Assembly (NCBI RefSeq): GCF_038900095.1
Contig: NZ_JBBMQQ010000010.1
Coordinates: 1-64,000 of the forward strand
Length of the DNA stretch: 64,000 bases
Reading direction: 5' to 3'
DNA from: Hoeflea sp038900095
GTDB taxonomy: Bacteria > Pseudomonadota > Alphaproteobacteria > Rhizobiales > Rhizobiaceae
Notes under the pieces: generated by a model
Databases searched by the model: none
What the model was told of the DNA's origin: nothing
Seen by the model: the letters and a program-made list of their open reading frames with translations, nothing else
Made by a program: the position numbers and the translations under genes
Shown here: positions 37,771-47,638 of the stretch, one piece after another
How positions within the stretch are numbered: the stretch's first letter is position 1
How the letters are laid out: every line of letters starts with the position of its first letter

Positions 37771-39603
37771 ATGATGTTTCAGAATTTTGAAGTGCTCTCC
37801 TCCCCCGATCAGGCGGCCGGCCGCGTTGCGCGCCTGCGTGAAGGCTTTGCGGCGTCCTCCGTCAATGCCGTCGCCGTGCCCCGCTCGGACGAATATCTCG
37901 GCGAATATGTGCCCGCCTGCGCCGAACGGCTGGCCTGGCTGACCGGCTACACCGGATCGGCGGGATCGGTACTGGTACTTGAGGACAAGGCCCATATCTT
38001 TGTCGATGGACGCTATACCAACCAGGTCCGCGCGCAGACCGACCCGAAGGTCTTCGACTATCAGGACAGCGTGGCCAATCCGCTGCCATCCTTTCTCGAA
38101 ACCTCCTGCCTTAACGGGCTGCGGCTGGGCATTGATCCCTGGACCTGGCCCTCAAGCGAAGTGGCCCGTCTCGAAGCGGCATTGAAGGCGCTCGACGGAC
38201 AGCTGGTGTTCCTGCCGCGCAATCCGGTTGACGCAATCTGGGAAGACCGGTCGCAACCGCCCTTGGGCACCGTGACGCTGCAGCCGATCGATCTTGCCGG
38301 CAGGCTGGCGAGCGAGAAGCTTGCAATGATCGCCGAAACCGCATCAACGGCCGGAGCCGGCGCGGTGGTCTTGGCCGACCCGTCTTCGGTGGCCTGGAGC
38401 TTCAACATCCGTGGCGAGGATCTGCCCTCGACGCCGCACCCGCTGTCGCGCGCCATCATCCCGGCCTCGGGCAGGCCCTTGCTGTTCATCGACAAGCGCA
38501 AGACCGGCATCGAGGCCGAAGCCTATCTCAACCAGCTTGCCGATCTCGAACCGCCGTCCGGTTTCGATGATGCCCTCGTGGCGCTCGGGAAATCCGGAGC
38601 CACCGTCATGGTCGATCCGGCGGTGGCGCCGCACGCCATCTCCATGCTGATCGAGCAATCCGGAGGAACGGTGCTCAATGCGCCCGACCCCGCCCGCCTG
38701 CCCCGCGCCTGCAAGAACAAGGCGGAAATTGCCGGAAGCGCCAGCGTGCACCGGCAGGATGGCGCAGCAATGGTGCGGTTCCTCGCCTGGCTCGATGGGC
38801 AGGCGCCCGGTTCGGTCGATGAAATCACGGCTGCAACCCGGCTCGAAGAGTTCCGCCGCCAGACCGGCGAAGCCATGCAGATGCCGCTCAAGGCGCTGTC
38901 ATTCGATTCCATCTCCGGCGCCGGCCCCAACGCGGCAATCATCCACTACCGCGTCAACACACAGACCAACCGCCGGATTGAACCTGGCGAGATGCTGCTG
39001 ATTGATTCCGGCGGCCAGTATGTTGCCGGCACCACCGACATCACCCGCACCATTGCGGTGGGCGATGTTCCCCACGAGCAGAAACGGTTTTTCACCCTGG
39101 TGCTCAAGGGCATGATTGCCATCAGCATGCTGCGCTTCCCGCAAGGCACCCGTGGCCTCGACATCGATCCGTTCGCCCGGATCGCACTGTGGAAGGCGGG
39201 CGCCGATTTTGCCCATGGCACCGGCCATGGTGTCGGCAGCTATCTCTCCGTGCATGAAGGCCCGCAATCGATCTCGCGGCGCGGCACACAGGAGTTGCTG
39301 CCCGGCATGATCCTGTCCAACGAACCCGGCTACTATCGCGACGGCGCCTTCGGCATCCGCATCGAAAACCTCGTCGTGGTGCAGGAACCCCAGGCCATCG
39401 AAGGCGGCGACAAGCCGATGCTCGGCTTTGGCACCCTGACGCTGTGCCCGATCGACAAGCGGCTGATCCTGGCGGACCTGCTCGCCCCGGAAGAGACAGA
39501 ATGGCTCAACGCCTATCACGACCGGGTGCGCGAGGAACTGTCACCGCTTCTCTCCGGCGACCCGGCACTGCAATGGCTTCAGGCAGCAACCGCGCCGCTG
39601 TGA
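37771..39603 (+). CDS. Aminopeptidase P family (M24B) metallopeptidase
   Basis: About 610 residues; ATG 37771 has AGGAA nearby (37774 also possible). Two creatinase-N-like domains fill 1-310. The pita-bread catalytic domain follows, with metal ligands in LLIDSGGQYVAGTTDITRT (two Asp), GTGHGVGSYLSVHEGP (His), LSNEPGYY (Glu) and GIRIENLVVV (Glu). The protein resembles eukaryotic-type three-domain Xaa-Pro aminopeptidases, which remove an N-terminal residue before proline. No signal peptide, so cytoplasmic. Confidence 0.95.
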   Translation: MMFQNFEVLSSPDQAAGRVARLREGFAASSVNAVAVPRSDEYLGEYVPACAERLAWLTGYTGSAGSVLVLEDKAHIFVDGRYTNQVRAQTDPKVFDYQDSVANPLPSFLETSCLNGLRLGIDPWTWPSSEVARLEAALKALDGQLVFLPRNPVDAIWEDRSQPPLGTVTLQPIDLAGRLASEKLAMIAETASTAGAGAVVLADPSSVAWSFNIRGEDLPSTPHPLSRAIIPASGRPLLFIDKRKTGIEAEAYLNQLADLEPPSGFDDALVALGKSGATVMVDPAVAPHAISMLIEQSGGTVLNAPDPARLPRACKNKAEIAGSASVHRQDGAAMVRFLAWLDGQAPGSVDEITAATRLEEFRRQTGEAMQMPLKALSFDSISGAGPNAAIIHYRVNTQTNRRIEPGEMLLIDSGGQYVAGTTDITRTIAVGDVPHEQKRFFTLVLKGMIAISMLRFPQGTRGLDIDPFARIALWKAGADFAHGTGHGVGSYLSVHEGPQSISRRGTQELLPGMILSNEPGYYRDGAFGIRIENLVVVQEPQAIEGGDKPMLGFGTLTLCPIDKRLILADLLAPEETEWLNAYHDRVREELSPLLSGDPALQWLQAATAPL

Positions 39604-39736
39604 AACCTCGCCCGGTCCCGCCTTCAAATTCACCGGCACACCGGAAAATCGACCCCGGACCGACGATTGCGTTGCAGGTTTGACATGGAAGCCTGCTATC
39701 CATTTTGCTCGACAAACACCATCAAAAGGCCATTGC

Positions 39737-40165
39737 ATGAAACCGCTTCGCCAAACCTCGCTTTCACTGCTTGTTCTCAGCCTGGCAATCGCGCCCGCCG
39801 CTGCGATCGAGATCAAGTCGGTCTCGGTCGCCGCCGCAGGCAAAGCCCATCTTTGCAACAAGCTCGGCGGCAAGGGCCTTGACCCGAGCATCACGATAAA
39901 ACACGCAGCCAAGGCAGGCGATACGATCAAGGTGAAGATGTATGATGTGCTCTCCACTGGACGGATCATCCAGCACAAGACCAAGACCATCAAGTCGGAA
40001 GCCGATGGCAGCACCACGCTGACCGCCAATTTCCTGCCCCCCTGCAACACAACAGGTGGAAGGGCCAATTCTTCCTACCGGTTTGACGTGACGTCGAAGG
40101 GGGCTTCGAAAAAGACCGTGCGCTGGTTCGATTTCAACAGCAAGACCGGAAAGATCAGCCGCTGA
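39737..40165 (+). CDS. Secreted small hypothetical protein
   Basis: 142 residues with a signal peptide (about 1-23, ending APAAA). The mature part is Lys/Thr/Ser-rich beta-type sequence with two Cys (HLCNK, PPCNT). It contains DPSITIKHAAKAGDTIKVKM and ends WFDFNSKTGKISR. No family is recognised. It resembles small periplasmic beta-sandwich proteins. It stands alone between an aminopeptidase and azlD. Confidence 0.72.
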   Translation: MKPLRQTSLSLLVLSLAIAPAAAIEIKSVSVAAAGKAHLCNKLGGKGLDPSITIKHAAKAGDTIKVKMYDVLSTGRIIQHKTKTIKSEADGSTTLTANFLPPCNTTGGRANSSYRFDVTSKGASKKTVRWFDFNSKTGKISR

Positions 40166-40174
40166 CCCGGCGTA

Positions 40175-40492
40175 TCACAGCCCGGCGGTCCTCAGTGCCA
40201 CGATCAGAACCCAACCGATGCAGAACATCGCCATCATCGGCACCCTGAAGCCGACCACCAGGCAGACGGCCAGGGTCAGTGCTTCGGCCGGCCCACTGGA
40301 AACAGCGGCAGGAGCGACAAGCGTCGCCAGCACCGCCGCCGGTACGGCATTCAGCGCCGCATCGACGCGGGGCGGAATCCGCTTGAACCGCGACAGCACC
40401 AGGTGCCCGCCAAACCGTGCCGCATAGGTGACGATGGCGGCCCCGAAGATGGTCCAGACATTGACGGGCAGCCCGAGAAACATTCCGTTCAT
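40175..40492 (-). CDS. azlD: AzlD-family branched-chain amino acid export subunit
   Basis: 105 residues with three to four hydrophobic helices (TIFGAAIVTYAARFGG, VPAAVLATLVAPAA, LAVCLVVGF, MFCIGWVLIVAL). This is the small subunit of an AzlCD exporter. Its ATG overlaps the azlC stop (ATGA), so the two are translated together. Confidence 0.9.
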   Translation of the reverse strand: MNGMFLGLPVNVWTIFGAAIVTYAARFGGHLVLSRFKRIPPRVDAALNAVPAAVLATLVAPAAVSSGPAEALTLAVCLVVGFRVPMMAMFCIGWVLIVALRTAGL

Positions 40493-41199
40493 GGCGCCTC
40501 CTCCCCGGCTTCAGGATCCGGCAGCGGCAGCAGCATTGCCGCAATCACACCGCCGAGCGCCCCCACGCTGACATGCCAGGGCGAACCCACGGTGTAGAAT
40601 CCCGCAATCGATCCAAGCCCGGCGACAATCACCACCGGCAGCCAGTTCGGCCGCGTGCGAAATCCCATGACCAGCCCGAGGAAATAGATCGGCAGCAGGA
40701 AATCGATCCCCAGCGCCGCCGGATCGTTGATCAGCCTGCCGAACAGCGCCCCGACCCAGGCTTCCACGATCCAGAACACATAAACCGGCAGCGCCATACC
40801 CATGTACCAGCTCATGGTCAGCGGTATCTTGCGGTCGGCCCGGGCCTCGGAGGCCGCATATTGCGGATCGGTGAGAAAGAAAAAGGCGATCATCCTCTGC
40901 CAGCCGGCAAACAGCCCGGTGCGGCGGCCCAATGCCGCCGAATAGAGCACGTGGCGGAAATTGACCGCGAACACCGACAGGATGATGATCCAGGGCGCGA
41001 TATGCGCACCGAACATTTCCAGCCCGACCATCTGGCTGGCGCCGGCAAACACCAGCGTGCTCATCAGCACCGCCTCGCCGACCGTCAATCCGTTGTCGAC
41101 AGCCAGGGCGCCAAACAGCATGCCGAACGGCGCTGCCGCAGCCACGATCGGCAGGCTGTCGCGAACACCCTGGAAAAATTCCGGCCGGGTTTTGGACAT
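40489..41199 (-). CDS. azlC: AzlC-family branched-chain amino acid export subunit
   Basis: 236 residues from ATG 41199, with CAGGAG upstream; an in-frame start at 41238 lacks one. Hydrophobic helices and the family patterns PFGMLFGALAVDNGLTVGEA, STLVFAGASQMVGLEMFGA and VNFRHVLYSAALG mark AzlC. With AzlD it should export branched-chain or related amino acids across the inner membrane. An inverted repeat 31 bases upstream may be its operator. Confidence 0.93.
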   Translation of the reverse strand: MSKTRPEFFQGVRDSLPIVAAAAPFGMLFGALAVDNGLTVGEAVLMSTLVFAGASQMVGLEMFGAHIAPWIIILSVFAVNFRHVLYSAALGRRTGLFAGWQRMIAFFFLTDPQYAASEARADRKIPLTMSWYMGMALPVYVFWIVEAWVGALFGRLINDPAALGIDFLLPIYFLGLVMGFRTRPNWLPVVIVAGLGSIAGFYTVGSPWHVSVGALGGVIAAMLLPLPDPEAGEEAP

Positions 41200-41229
41200 G
41201 CAAAGACTCTCCTGTGTCCCCGCTGGATA

Positions 41230-41246
41230 GGTCAGCATTGCTGACC
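41230..41246. promoter_or_regulatory. Inverted repeat upstream of azlC
   Basis: GGTCAGCA-T-TGCTGACC has perfect eight-base arms around one base, 31 bases before the azlC ATG. Its place suits repression or activation by a dimeric regulator such as an Lrp-type protein, which often controls such exporters. A tandem GCGAAGTGATGG duplicate lies next to it at 41279-41304. Confidence 0.45.
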
Positions 41247-41355
41247 AGTCAATTGAATAGGATTGATCCTGGGGTCAAGCGAAGTGATGGGGCGAAGTGA
41301 TGGCGCGGAACGATGGGCGGCATCACCCGATCCCACCCGGCGCTGAACAAGGCTG

Positions 41356-42078
41356 TCAGGCTTGGGCCTTGCGCGCCAGATACACCGTCTGGGTGAAGGG
41401 CTTGTCCTGCAGCGGGTTGTGAAATGTCACCGGTTCGGCCCAGGCCTGGCTGAACACGCCGGCAAGCCGTTCGGTGAAAGCCGCATCTGTCTGTTCATCC
41501 GACCACAGGCCGAAAATGCCGCCGGGCCTGAGATGTGCGGCCAGCTTCGCCAGCCCCTCCGGCTGATAAAAACTTTCGCTGCGCGCATCGAGCAGCGCAT
41601 CGGGGGAATGATCGATGTCGAGCAGGATGGCATCGAACTGACGGCCCGGTTTGTCCGGATCGAACCCGGCCTCGCTGCGGGCCAGGGCGAAGAAATCGCC
41701 CTCGACCAGCCGGCAGCGATTGTCTCCGGTCAGCTCCGGCCCCAGCGGCAGCAGGCCTGTCCGGTGCCAGTCGATCACCGCCTCGAGATATTCGACGACA
41801 ATCAGCGAGCCGGTACGCGGCTCGTCGAGCGCCGCCTTGGCGGTGTAGCCGAGACCCAGTCCGCCGACCAGCACATCGAGGCCCTCGCCTTCGCAGGCCG
41901 CCAGCCCCAATTGCGCCAGCGCGATTTCCGACGCCGTGAACAGATCCGACATCAGGTGCTCTTCTCCGAGCTTGATCTCCAGAACATCAACCCCGAGCCG
42001 CGCCTCGCGCCGCCGCCTGAGCACCAGCGCCCCGATTGGGGTCGGGCGATAATCGAGTTCTTCGAACAAACGGCTCAT
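41356..42078 (-). CDS. Spermidine-synthase-like methyltransferase-fold protein
   Basis: 240 residues from ATG 42078, preceded by GGAGGAG. The domain begins with LFEELDYRPTPIGALVLRRR, and LVGGLGLGYTAKAAL is the nucleotide-binding loop of the spermidine synthase/SAM fold. IVVEYLEAVIDWHR and ILLDIDHSPDALL follow. Homologues are annotated as spermidine synthase, but the aminopropyl-transfer residues are not all evident, so polyamine synthesis is uncertain. It is divergent from the phosphate transporter. Confidence 0.82.
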   Translation of the reverse strand: MSRLFEELDYRPTPIGALVLRRRREARLGVDVLEIKLGEEHLMSDLFTASEIALAQLGLAACEGEGLDVLVGGLGLGYTAKAALDEPRTGSLIVVEYLEAVIDWHRTGLLPLGPELTGDNRCRLVEGDFFALARSEAGFDPDKPGRQFDAILLDIDHSPDALLDARSESFYQPEGLAKLAAHLRPGGIFGLWSDEQTDAAFTERLAGVFSQAWAEPVTFHNPLQDKPFTQTVYLARKAQA

Positions 42079-42430
42079 GCGATCTCCTCCGCCGTGACGG
42101 GCGGTCTTTGCGGGCACTACGAAAGCCCTTGCTCAGGCCTTATCCGTGGTTTGACCATGCATGACAAGCGGCAGCACCGCTTCCCGACACCCCGCGCTCA
42201 AGGCTCATGCACTCCGGTCAGAACGCTGACCATCCGCAGCGCCAAATGGCCGCATAGGGCTGAAACAGTGCCTTCCGCGCCACCAAAACGGCAAAATGCG
42301 CGAATATCCGTTGATACGCCAGACCTGCCGCTTGACTGCAATGCCCCGGACCTTCATCGACTGCGGTTACAGGACTGTCACATTCGGCTCTCGCCGGATC
42401 CGGACCGGAACACGGGAAGCATCACCTCAC
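42079..42430. promoter_or_regulatory. Divergent region between the spermidine-synthase-like gene and pit
   Basis: 352 bases with no supported gene; an open frame continues upstream of pit but lacks a family match. A CTGTCA half-site at 42375-42380 recalls the Pho box, but the second half is missing. No promoter elements can be placed firmly. Confidence 0.4.
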
Positions 42431-43930
42431 ATGGCTGAAACCTACCGCAAGCCCACCCTCGACAAGGATCTAGACAAGCTCGCGACGATGGAGGAGGCAA
42501 CCGGCCTCATCAATCGCGGCTTTGTCACGCCCGGACTTGCGATCGTCTTCATCTTTCTCTGCGCCGTCATTGCCGCGGTCTTCGTCACCGGCCAGCCCGG
42601 CGCGGTGGTGATCATCGCTGCAGCCACGATCGGTGCCTACATGGCGCTCAATATCGGCGCCAATGATGTGGCCAACAATGTCGGCCCGGCTGTCGGCTCG
42701 CAGGCGATGACGCTCGGCGTTGCGCTGGCCATTGCCGCCGTGTTCGAAAGCGCAGGCGCACTGATTGCCGGCGGCGACGTTGTCTCCACCATCTCGAAGG
42801 GCATCATTGATCCCGTCGCGGTCTCCGATCCCAATGTCTTCATCTCGGCGATGATGGCGGCGCTAGTCTCGGCGGCGATGTGGATCCACCTCGCCACCTG
42901 GCTGGGTGCCCCGGTTTCCACCACCCACTCGATTGTCGGCGGCGTCATGGGCGCGGGTATTGCCGCAGCCGGCGTCGATGCCGTCAACTGGTCGACCATG
43001 GGTTCGATTGCCGCCAGCTGGGTGATCTCGCCCTTCCTCGGCGGCCTGATCGCCGCCAGCTTTCTTGCCTTCATCAAGACCGCGATCATCTACCAGGACG
43101 ACAAGATTGCCGCCGCGCGCCGCTGGGTGCCGGTGCTGATTGCCATCATGGTTGGCGCCTTCGCCACCTATCTGTCGCTCAAGGGCGTCAAGGCAATCAT
43201 CAAGATCCCGATGGGCACCGCCATGCTGATCGGGCTTGGCGCCGCGATTGTCAGCTGGCTCATTGCCAGGCCGGTGATTGCCCGCCAGTCCCGTGGCCTT
43301 GAAAACCGCAACCAGTCGCTCAGAAAACTGTTCGGCCTGCCGCTGATCTTTTCCGCGGCGCTGCTGTCGTTTGCCCACGGCGCCAATGACGTGGCCAACG
43401 CCGTCGGTCCCTTGGCGGCGATCGTCCACACAGCCGAACTCGGCGAAGTCGCGCCCAAGGTGGTGATCCCGCTCTGGGTGATGGCGGTCGGCGCGGTCGG
43501 CATTTCGCTCGGGTTGCTGCTGTTCGGACCGAAGCTGATCCGCATGGTCGGCAACCAGATCACCAAGCTCAATCCGATGCGCGCCTATTGCGTGGCGCTG
43601 TCGGCGGCCATCACCGTGATCATCGCCTCATGGCTGGGCCTGCCGGTCAGCTCCACCCATATCGCCGTGGGTGCCGTGTTCGGTGTCGGCTTCTTCCGCG
43701 AATGGTACACGGAGAATTCGACCCGCCGGGCCGAATATGTCGCCCGTCACCAGATCAACTCGACCGACGAGGCAACCGCCAAGCCAACGCGCAACGAAGA
43801 CCAGCGCCGCCGCAAGCTCGTCCGCCGCTCGCATTTCATGCAGATCATCGCCGCCTGGGTGATCACCGTGCCGGCTGCAGCCGTGTTGTCAGGGTTCCTG
43901 TTCGTGGTGCTGCGCGCCGTGCTGGCCTGA
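42431..43930 (+). CDS. pit: PiT-family inorganic phosphate transporter
   Basis: 499 residues. The inner-membrane protein has ten or so helices and the duplicated PiT signature: NIGANDVANNVGPAVGSQ in the first half and FAHGANDVANAVGPLA in the second. Such carriers take up phosphate (as a metal-phosphate complex) with protons or sodium. A hydrophilic loop separates the halves (near RRWVPVLI to GLENRNQSLRK). A longer in-frame upstream reading exists, but MAETYRKPTLDKDL is the natural start. No PhoU-like gene (pap) is adjacent. Confidence 0.94.
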   Translation: MAETYRKPTLDKDLDKLATMEEATGLINRGFVTPGLAIVFIFLCAVIAAVFVTGQPGAVVIIAAATIGAYMALNIGANDVANNVGPAVGSQAMTLGVALAIAAVFESAGALIAGGDVVSTISKGIIDPVAVSDPNVFISAMMAALVSAAMWIHLATWLGAPVSTTHSIVGGVMGAGIAAAGVDAVNWSTMGSIAASWVISPFLGGLIAASFLAFIKTAIIYQDDKIAAARRWVPVLIAIMVGAFATYLSLKGVKAIIKIPMGTAMLIGLGAAIVSWLIARPVIARQSRGLENRNQSLRKLFGLPLIFSAALLSFAHGANDVANAVGPLAAIVHTAELGEVAPKVVIPLWVMAVGAVGISLGLLLFGPKLIRMVGNQITKLNPMRAYCVALSAAITVIIASWLGLPVSSTHIAVGAVFGVGFFREWYTENSTRRAEYVARHQINSTDEATAKPTRNEDQRRRKLVRRSHFMQIIAAWVITVPAAAVLSGFLFVVLRAVLA

Positions 43931-43987
43931 AACCGGCAAGTTCGCGGAGCAAGGCAAGAACCTCAATCAACCACAACACCTAGGCCG

Positions 43988-44512
43988 TCAGGCGTCCGTT
44001 CTCGCAGTGATGCAGACTTCGATTGTCTCCGGCAGGCTGGCAGTACTGCCGTCCGCAGCCTCCAGGCTGGCTTCCCACTTGATAATGCCGTTCGGAAACT
44101 TGCTGCTGGAAATGATGCCCGCACACCCGTTGAACTCAGCCGTCGACTGACCATCGGAAAGCGGTTCGGTCGATGCCGTCACCGCGGTCGGATCCGGCTT
44201 GCCATCGGGCAGCAGGCTGTGCGAAAGAAGCGCCCTGACGCCCGGCGGCAGCCCCTTGACCATGGTTTTGGTGACCACGAAGACATCCGTGTAATCGGGA
44301 TTCGAACGAACCGTTTGGGAATATTGGTTGGAGGTATCATGCCGCACGAGAGTGTGGCTGGCCCGGGTGATTTCGTAGTAAATCCCGGATTTCTGTTCAG
44401 GAGCAAGCAACTTGCGGCCTGGCGCGCGTTCACCGCCACGGCGGCCTTTCAACCAGAAATAAAGCAAACCGCCGAGAACCAATAAAAGCAGAGTTGCCGT
44501 CATAACGCCCAT
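43988..44512 (-). CDS. Membrane-anchored hypothetical protein
   Basis: 174 residues from ATG 44512, with GGGAGG upstream. One N-terminal helix (MTATLLLLVLGGLLYFWL) is followed by a basic stretch (KGRRGGERAPGRK) and a soluble domain of mixed beta type with Cys in FNGCAGI and EVCITA. By the positive-inside rule the soluble domain should be cytoplasmic. No family recognised. It is convergent with pit. Confidence 0.68.
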   Translation of the reverse strand: MGVMTATLLLLVLGGLLYFWLKGRRGGERAPGRKLLAPEQKSGIYYEITRASHTLVRHDTSNQYSQTVRSNPDYTDVFVVTKTMVKGLPPGVRALLSHSLLPDGKPDPTAVTASTEPLSDGQSTAEFNGCAGIISSSKFPNGIIKWEASLEAADGSTASLPETIEVCITARTDA

Positions 44513-44712
44513 GACGCTGCCTCCCTCTAGTGCCCATACCCCGAGCATGCCGAATCATAGCAGCATTGAATAAAGTATGCATATTCTCATGCAACCTTTA
44601 CACGCAGAAAACTTCATGCGGGAACAGCATCGGCAACCGACGGGCTGCCCATGTTCAGGCCTTCGCCAATTCTGGGCGCGTCGGAGACGGCGACAGCAGG
44701 TGCTTTGGGATT

Positions 44713-46818
44713 TCAGCTGACGAGTTCGAACCAGCCGTCTTCGCTCATGGTACGCACACCGAGTGCTTCGGCCTTGGCAAGTTTCGAGCCTGCGCCGGGG
44801 CCGGCGACAACGATGTCGGTTTTCTTTGACACCGAGCCCGCCACCTTGGCTCCCAGCCGCTCGGCCATCGCCTTGGCCTCGTCACGGGTCATCTTTTCCA
44901 GGCTGCCGGTAAAGACGACCGTGAGGCCCGCGACGGGGGAATCCTGCGTTGGTTTCTCGGCCTCGAGAATGGTCAGTTGCTCGGTGAGCCTGTTCACCAT
45001 CTCGATATTGTGCGGCTCGCCGAAGAAGCGGCCGATGGATTCGACCACCGCCGGTCCGATGTCGTCGAGCGCGTCCATCTCCTCGATTGCCGCGGCGTCG
45101 CCATTGGCGATCGCGATCGCCGCCTGATGCACCGATTCCCAGTTGCCATAGGCGCGCGCCAGCGTCTTGGCGGTCTGCTCGCCGACATGCCGGATGCCGA
45201 GCGAAAAGATCAGCCGGTCGAGTGCAACAGTGCGCGCCGCGTCGATGGCGTCAAACAGCTTTTGCGCCGAAGTCTCGCCGTAGCCTTCGCGGTTCTTCAG
45301 CCGCTGTAACCCGTTGGCCTCATCGCGCTCTTTTAGCGTGAAGATGTCGGCCGGCTGGCGGATCGGCAGCAAGGCATCGTCGTAGAAAAACTCGATCTGC
45401 TTCTCGCCCAGGCCGTCAATGTCAAAGGCCTTGCGCGAGACAAAATGCTTGAGATGCTCCTTGCGCTGGAACGGGCAGGCAAACTCGCCCGAACAGCGGC
45501 GGATGACGCCTTCGACCCCACCTGCGGTTTCCTCGCGGATCACCGGTGTCTTCAATTCGCACGGACAGACCTTCGGAAACTCGAAATAAACCGCATTCGC
45601 AGGGGAATCGACCACCCGCAGGATCTGCGGAATGACATCGCCCGCGCGCTGGATCTCGACCGTGTCATGAATGCGCACCCCGAGCCGCTCGATCTCCTCG
45701 GCATTGTGCAGTGTCGCATTGGTCACCACCACACCGCCGACGGTGATCGGCTCAAGCCGCGCCACCGGGGTTAGCGCGCCTGTGCGGCCGACCTGGATGT
45801 CGATAGCCGTGAGCTTGGTGACAGCTTTTTCAGCCGGGAACTTGTGCGCAATCGCCCAGCGCGGGCTGCGCGAGCGGAAACCCAGACGCTCCTGCAGGTC
45901 GAGCCGGTCGACCTTGTAGACCACCCCGTCGATGTCATAGGGCAGATCTGCCCGGGCGAGCCCGATTTCGTTGTAGTGGCCGATCAATTCCTCGACGCTG
46001 TGCAGACGTTTGGTCAGCGGGTTGACCGGGAAGCCCCAGGCCGAAAACACCTCGATCATGCCATGCTGGGTATCGGCCGGCATCTCCGACATTTCGCCCC
46101 AGGCATAGGCAAAGAACTTCAGCTTGCGGCGTGCTGTCACCGAGGCATCAAGCTGGCGCAGCGAGCCTGCGGCGGTGTTGCGCGGATTGACATAGGTCTG
46201 CTTGCCTTGCGCCGCCATGCGCTCATTCAGCGCCAGGAAATCCGCCTTGGCCATGTAGACCTCGCCGCGCACCTCCACCACCGAAGGCGCACCGGCGGGA
46301 AGCATGTTGGGGATTTCGGAGATGGTTTTGACATTGGCGGTAACGTTTTCGCCCGTGGTGCCGTCGCCGCGGGTCGCAGCCGACACCAGCTTGCCGTCCT
46401 CGTAGCGGATCGACATCGACAACCCGTCAATCTTCGGCTCGGCGGTCAGTGCTATCGAGTTGTCCGGCAACTGCCCGAGGAAGCGGTAGATCGAGTTGAC
46501 GAAATCACGCACGTCCTCGTCGGAAAACGCATTGTCCAGCGACAGCATCGGCACCCGGTGGATGATCTTGCCAAACCCTTCGGCAACGGCAGCGCCGACC
46601 TTGTCAGAGGGTGAATCCGCCAGTTTGAGATGCGGAAACCGTTGCTCGATGGCAAGGTTGCGCCGCTTCAGCGCATCATACTCGGCATCCGGAATGATCG
46701 GCGCGTCCTGACGGTGATAGGCCTCGTCATGACGTGCGATCTCGGCCGCAAGCCGCGCAAGTTCGGCTTTTGCCTCTGTTTCGCTCAGCGCGTCCACGGG
46801 CTTGGTCTCGTTCATCAT
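44713..46818 (-). CDS. ligA: NAD-dependent DNA ligase
   Basis: 701 residues. The adenylation domain holds the KxDG motif in LTAEPKIDGLSMSIRY (active-site Lys129). The OB domain, a tetracysteine zinc finger (CPCELK to CSGEFACP), the helix-hairpin-helix region and a C-terminal BRCT domain (GLTVVFTGSLEKMTRDEAKA) follow in order. It seals nicks in replication and repair using NAD+. The start at ATG 46818 has GGAG eight bases upstream; a GTG at 46827 is in frame. It is divergent from a small helical protein gene. Confidence 0.97.
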   Translation of the reverse strand: MMNETKPVDALSETEAKAELARLAAEIARHDEAYHRQDAPIIPDAEYDALKRRNLAIEQRFPHLKLADSPSDKVGAAVAEGFGKIIHRVPMLSLDNAFSDEDVRDFVNSIYRFLGQLPDNSIALTAEPKIDGLSMSIRYEDGKLVSAATRGDGTTGENVTANVKTISEIPNMLPAGAPSVVEVRGEVYMAKADFLALNERMAAQGKQTYVNPRNTAAGSLRQLDASVTARRKLKFFAYAWGEMSEMPADTQHGMIEVFSAWGFPVNPLTKRLHSVEELIGHYNEIGLARADLPYDIDGVVYKVDRLDLQERLGFRSRSPRWAIAHKFPAEKAVTKLTAIDIQVGRTGALTPVARLEPITVGGVVVTNATLHNAEEIERLGVRIHDTVEIQRAGDVIPQILRVVDSPANAVYFEFPKVCPCELKTPVIREETAGGVEGVIRRCSGEFACPFQRKEHLKHFVSRKAFDIDGLGEKQIEFFYDDALLPIRQPADIFTLKERDEANGLQRLKNREGYGETSAQKLFDAIDAARTVALDRLIFSLGIRHVGEQTAKTLARAYGNWESVHQAAIAIANGDAAAIEEMDALDDIGPAVVESIGRFFGEPHNIEMVNRLTEQLTILEAEKPTQDSPVAGLTVVFTGSLEKMTRDEAKAMAERLGAKVAGSVSKKTDIVVAGPGAGSKLAKAEALGVRTMSEDGWFELVS

Positions 46819-46972
46819 CTGCGGCACTCCGGAATCGAGAGTGTTTTAGCGCAACTGGCGCGAATGAAAAGCCGCTTGCCACATCACGGCAGTCAATCGG
46901 GCTTTAATAATTCGCTGTTAGGGTGTCCGGGAAAACGACCGTCTTGGAAGGGCAATCAGGAAGAACGGACGA

Positions 46973-47572
46973 ATGATCGTCGGAGCCATCAACGCCATCA
47001 CGAAAGCCCCTCTTACCCAACGCACTGTCCCGGCCCCCCCGCAATCTGGCGATGACTCGTCGGATGCGCTCTCCCGGCTTGGCAATCTTACCGAAGCTGC
47101 GGCCCACAGCCGCAAGGCGTTGGCCGAGGAAAGGCTCAAGCAACTGCGCGAGCAGATGAGCCAGCTGATGCTGTTCGACATGACGCCCGGCGCGCTGGCT
47201 AGCCAGTCAGCCCAGTTCGCAAAGGAACTCAAGGCAGCGGCGGAGGATTTCGCCGGTGCATTCGAGGCGCTTGCCGCGATCGCGAACGCCGACACCGCCG
47301 GCATGTCGCTGGCGCAGCAGGCCTATCTCGATCTCGATGACGGACCACAGGCCACCATGCCGGTTCACAACGAAGCCGATATGGAAACCATGGCGAGCTT
47401 CGCCAGCACCGCCCGGCAGATCGACAGCATGGCCGAAAGAGCCAGCGGCAGACTCGATCCCAGGGATGGCGCCGTGACACGTATGGCCGAAGCCCGCAGC
47501 ATCGCGTCCGCCATCGTCGGCCTGATGACCAGCCTGAGCAAGGCTTCAGCGCCACGGGCGTTCTACTGGTAA
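46973..47572 (+). CDS. Conserved helical protein of unknown function
   Basis: 199 residues with AGGAAGAACGG before the ATG. It is soluble and helical, rich in Ala, Met and Gln, with a heptad region (AEERLKQLREQMSQLMLFDM) and a second (ADMETMASFASTARQIDSMA). No catalytic motif or signal peptide. A gene in this place between ligA and recN recurs in rhizobia, as I recall, but I cannot assign a role. It converges on recN. Confidence 0.75.
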   Translation: MIVGAINAITKAPLTQRTVPAPPQSGDDSSDALSRLGNLTEAAAHSRKALAEERLKQLREQMSQLMLFDMTPGALASQSAQFAKELKAAAEDFAGAFEALAAIANADTAGMSLAQQAYLDLDDGPQATMPVHNEADMETMASFASTARQIDSMAERASGRLDPRDGAVTRMAEARSIASAIVGLMTSLSKASAPRAFYW

Positions 47573-47638
47573 GGAACCATAAAGTTCTGCAAGCCCCCGG
47601 ACTTTGCCAGATCCGGGCCTCGTCAAACCCAAATCAGC

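Noticed and set aside
42375..42392. Possible Pho box upstream of pit
   Set aside because: Only one CTGTCA half-site is present; the second half differs at most positions.
47598..47619. Terminator between the helical protein gene and recN
   Set aside because: CCCGGA/TCCGGG forms only a six-bp stem with a ten-base loop and no T-run on either strand.
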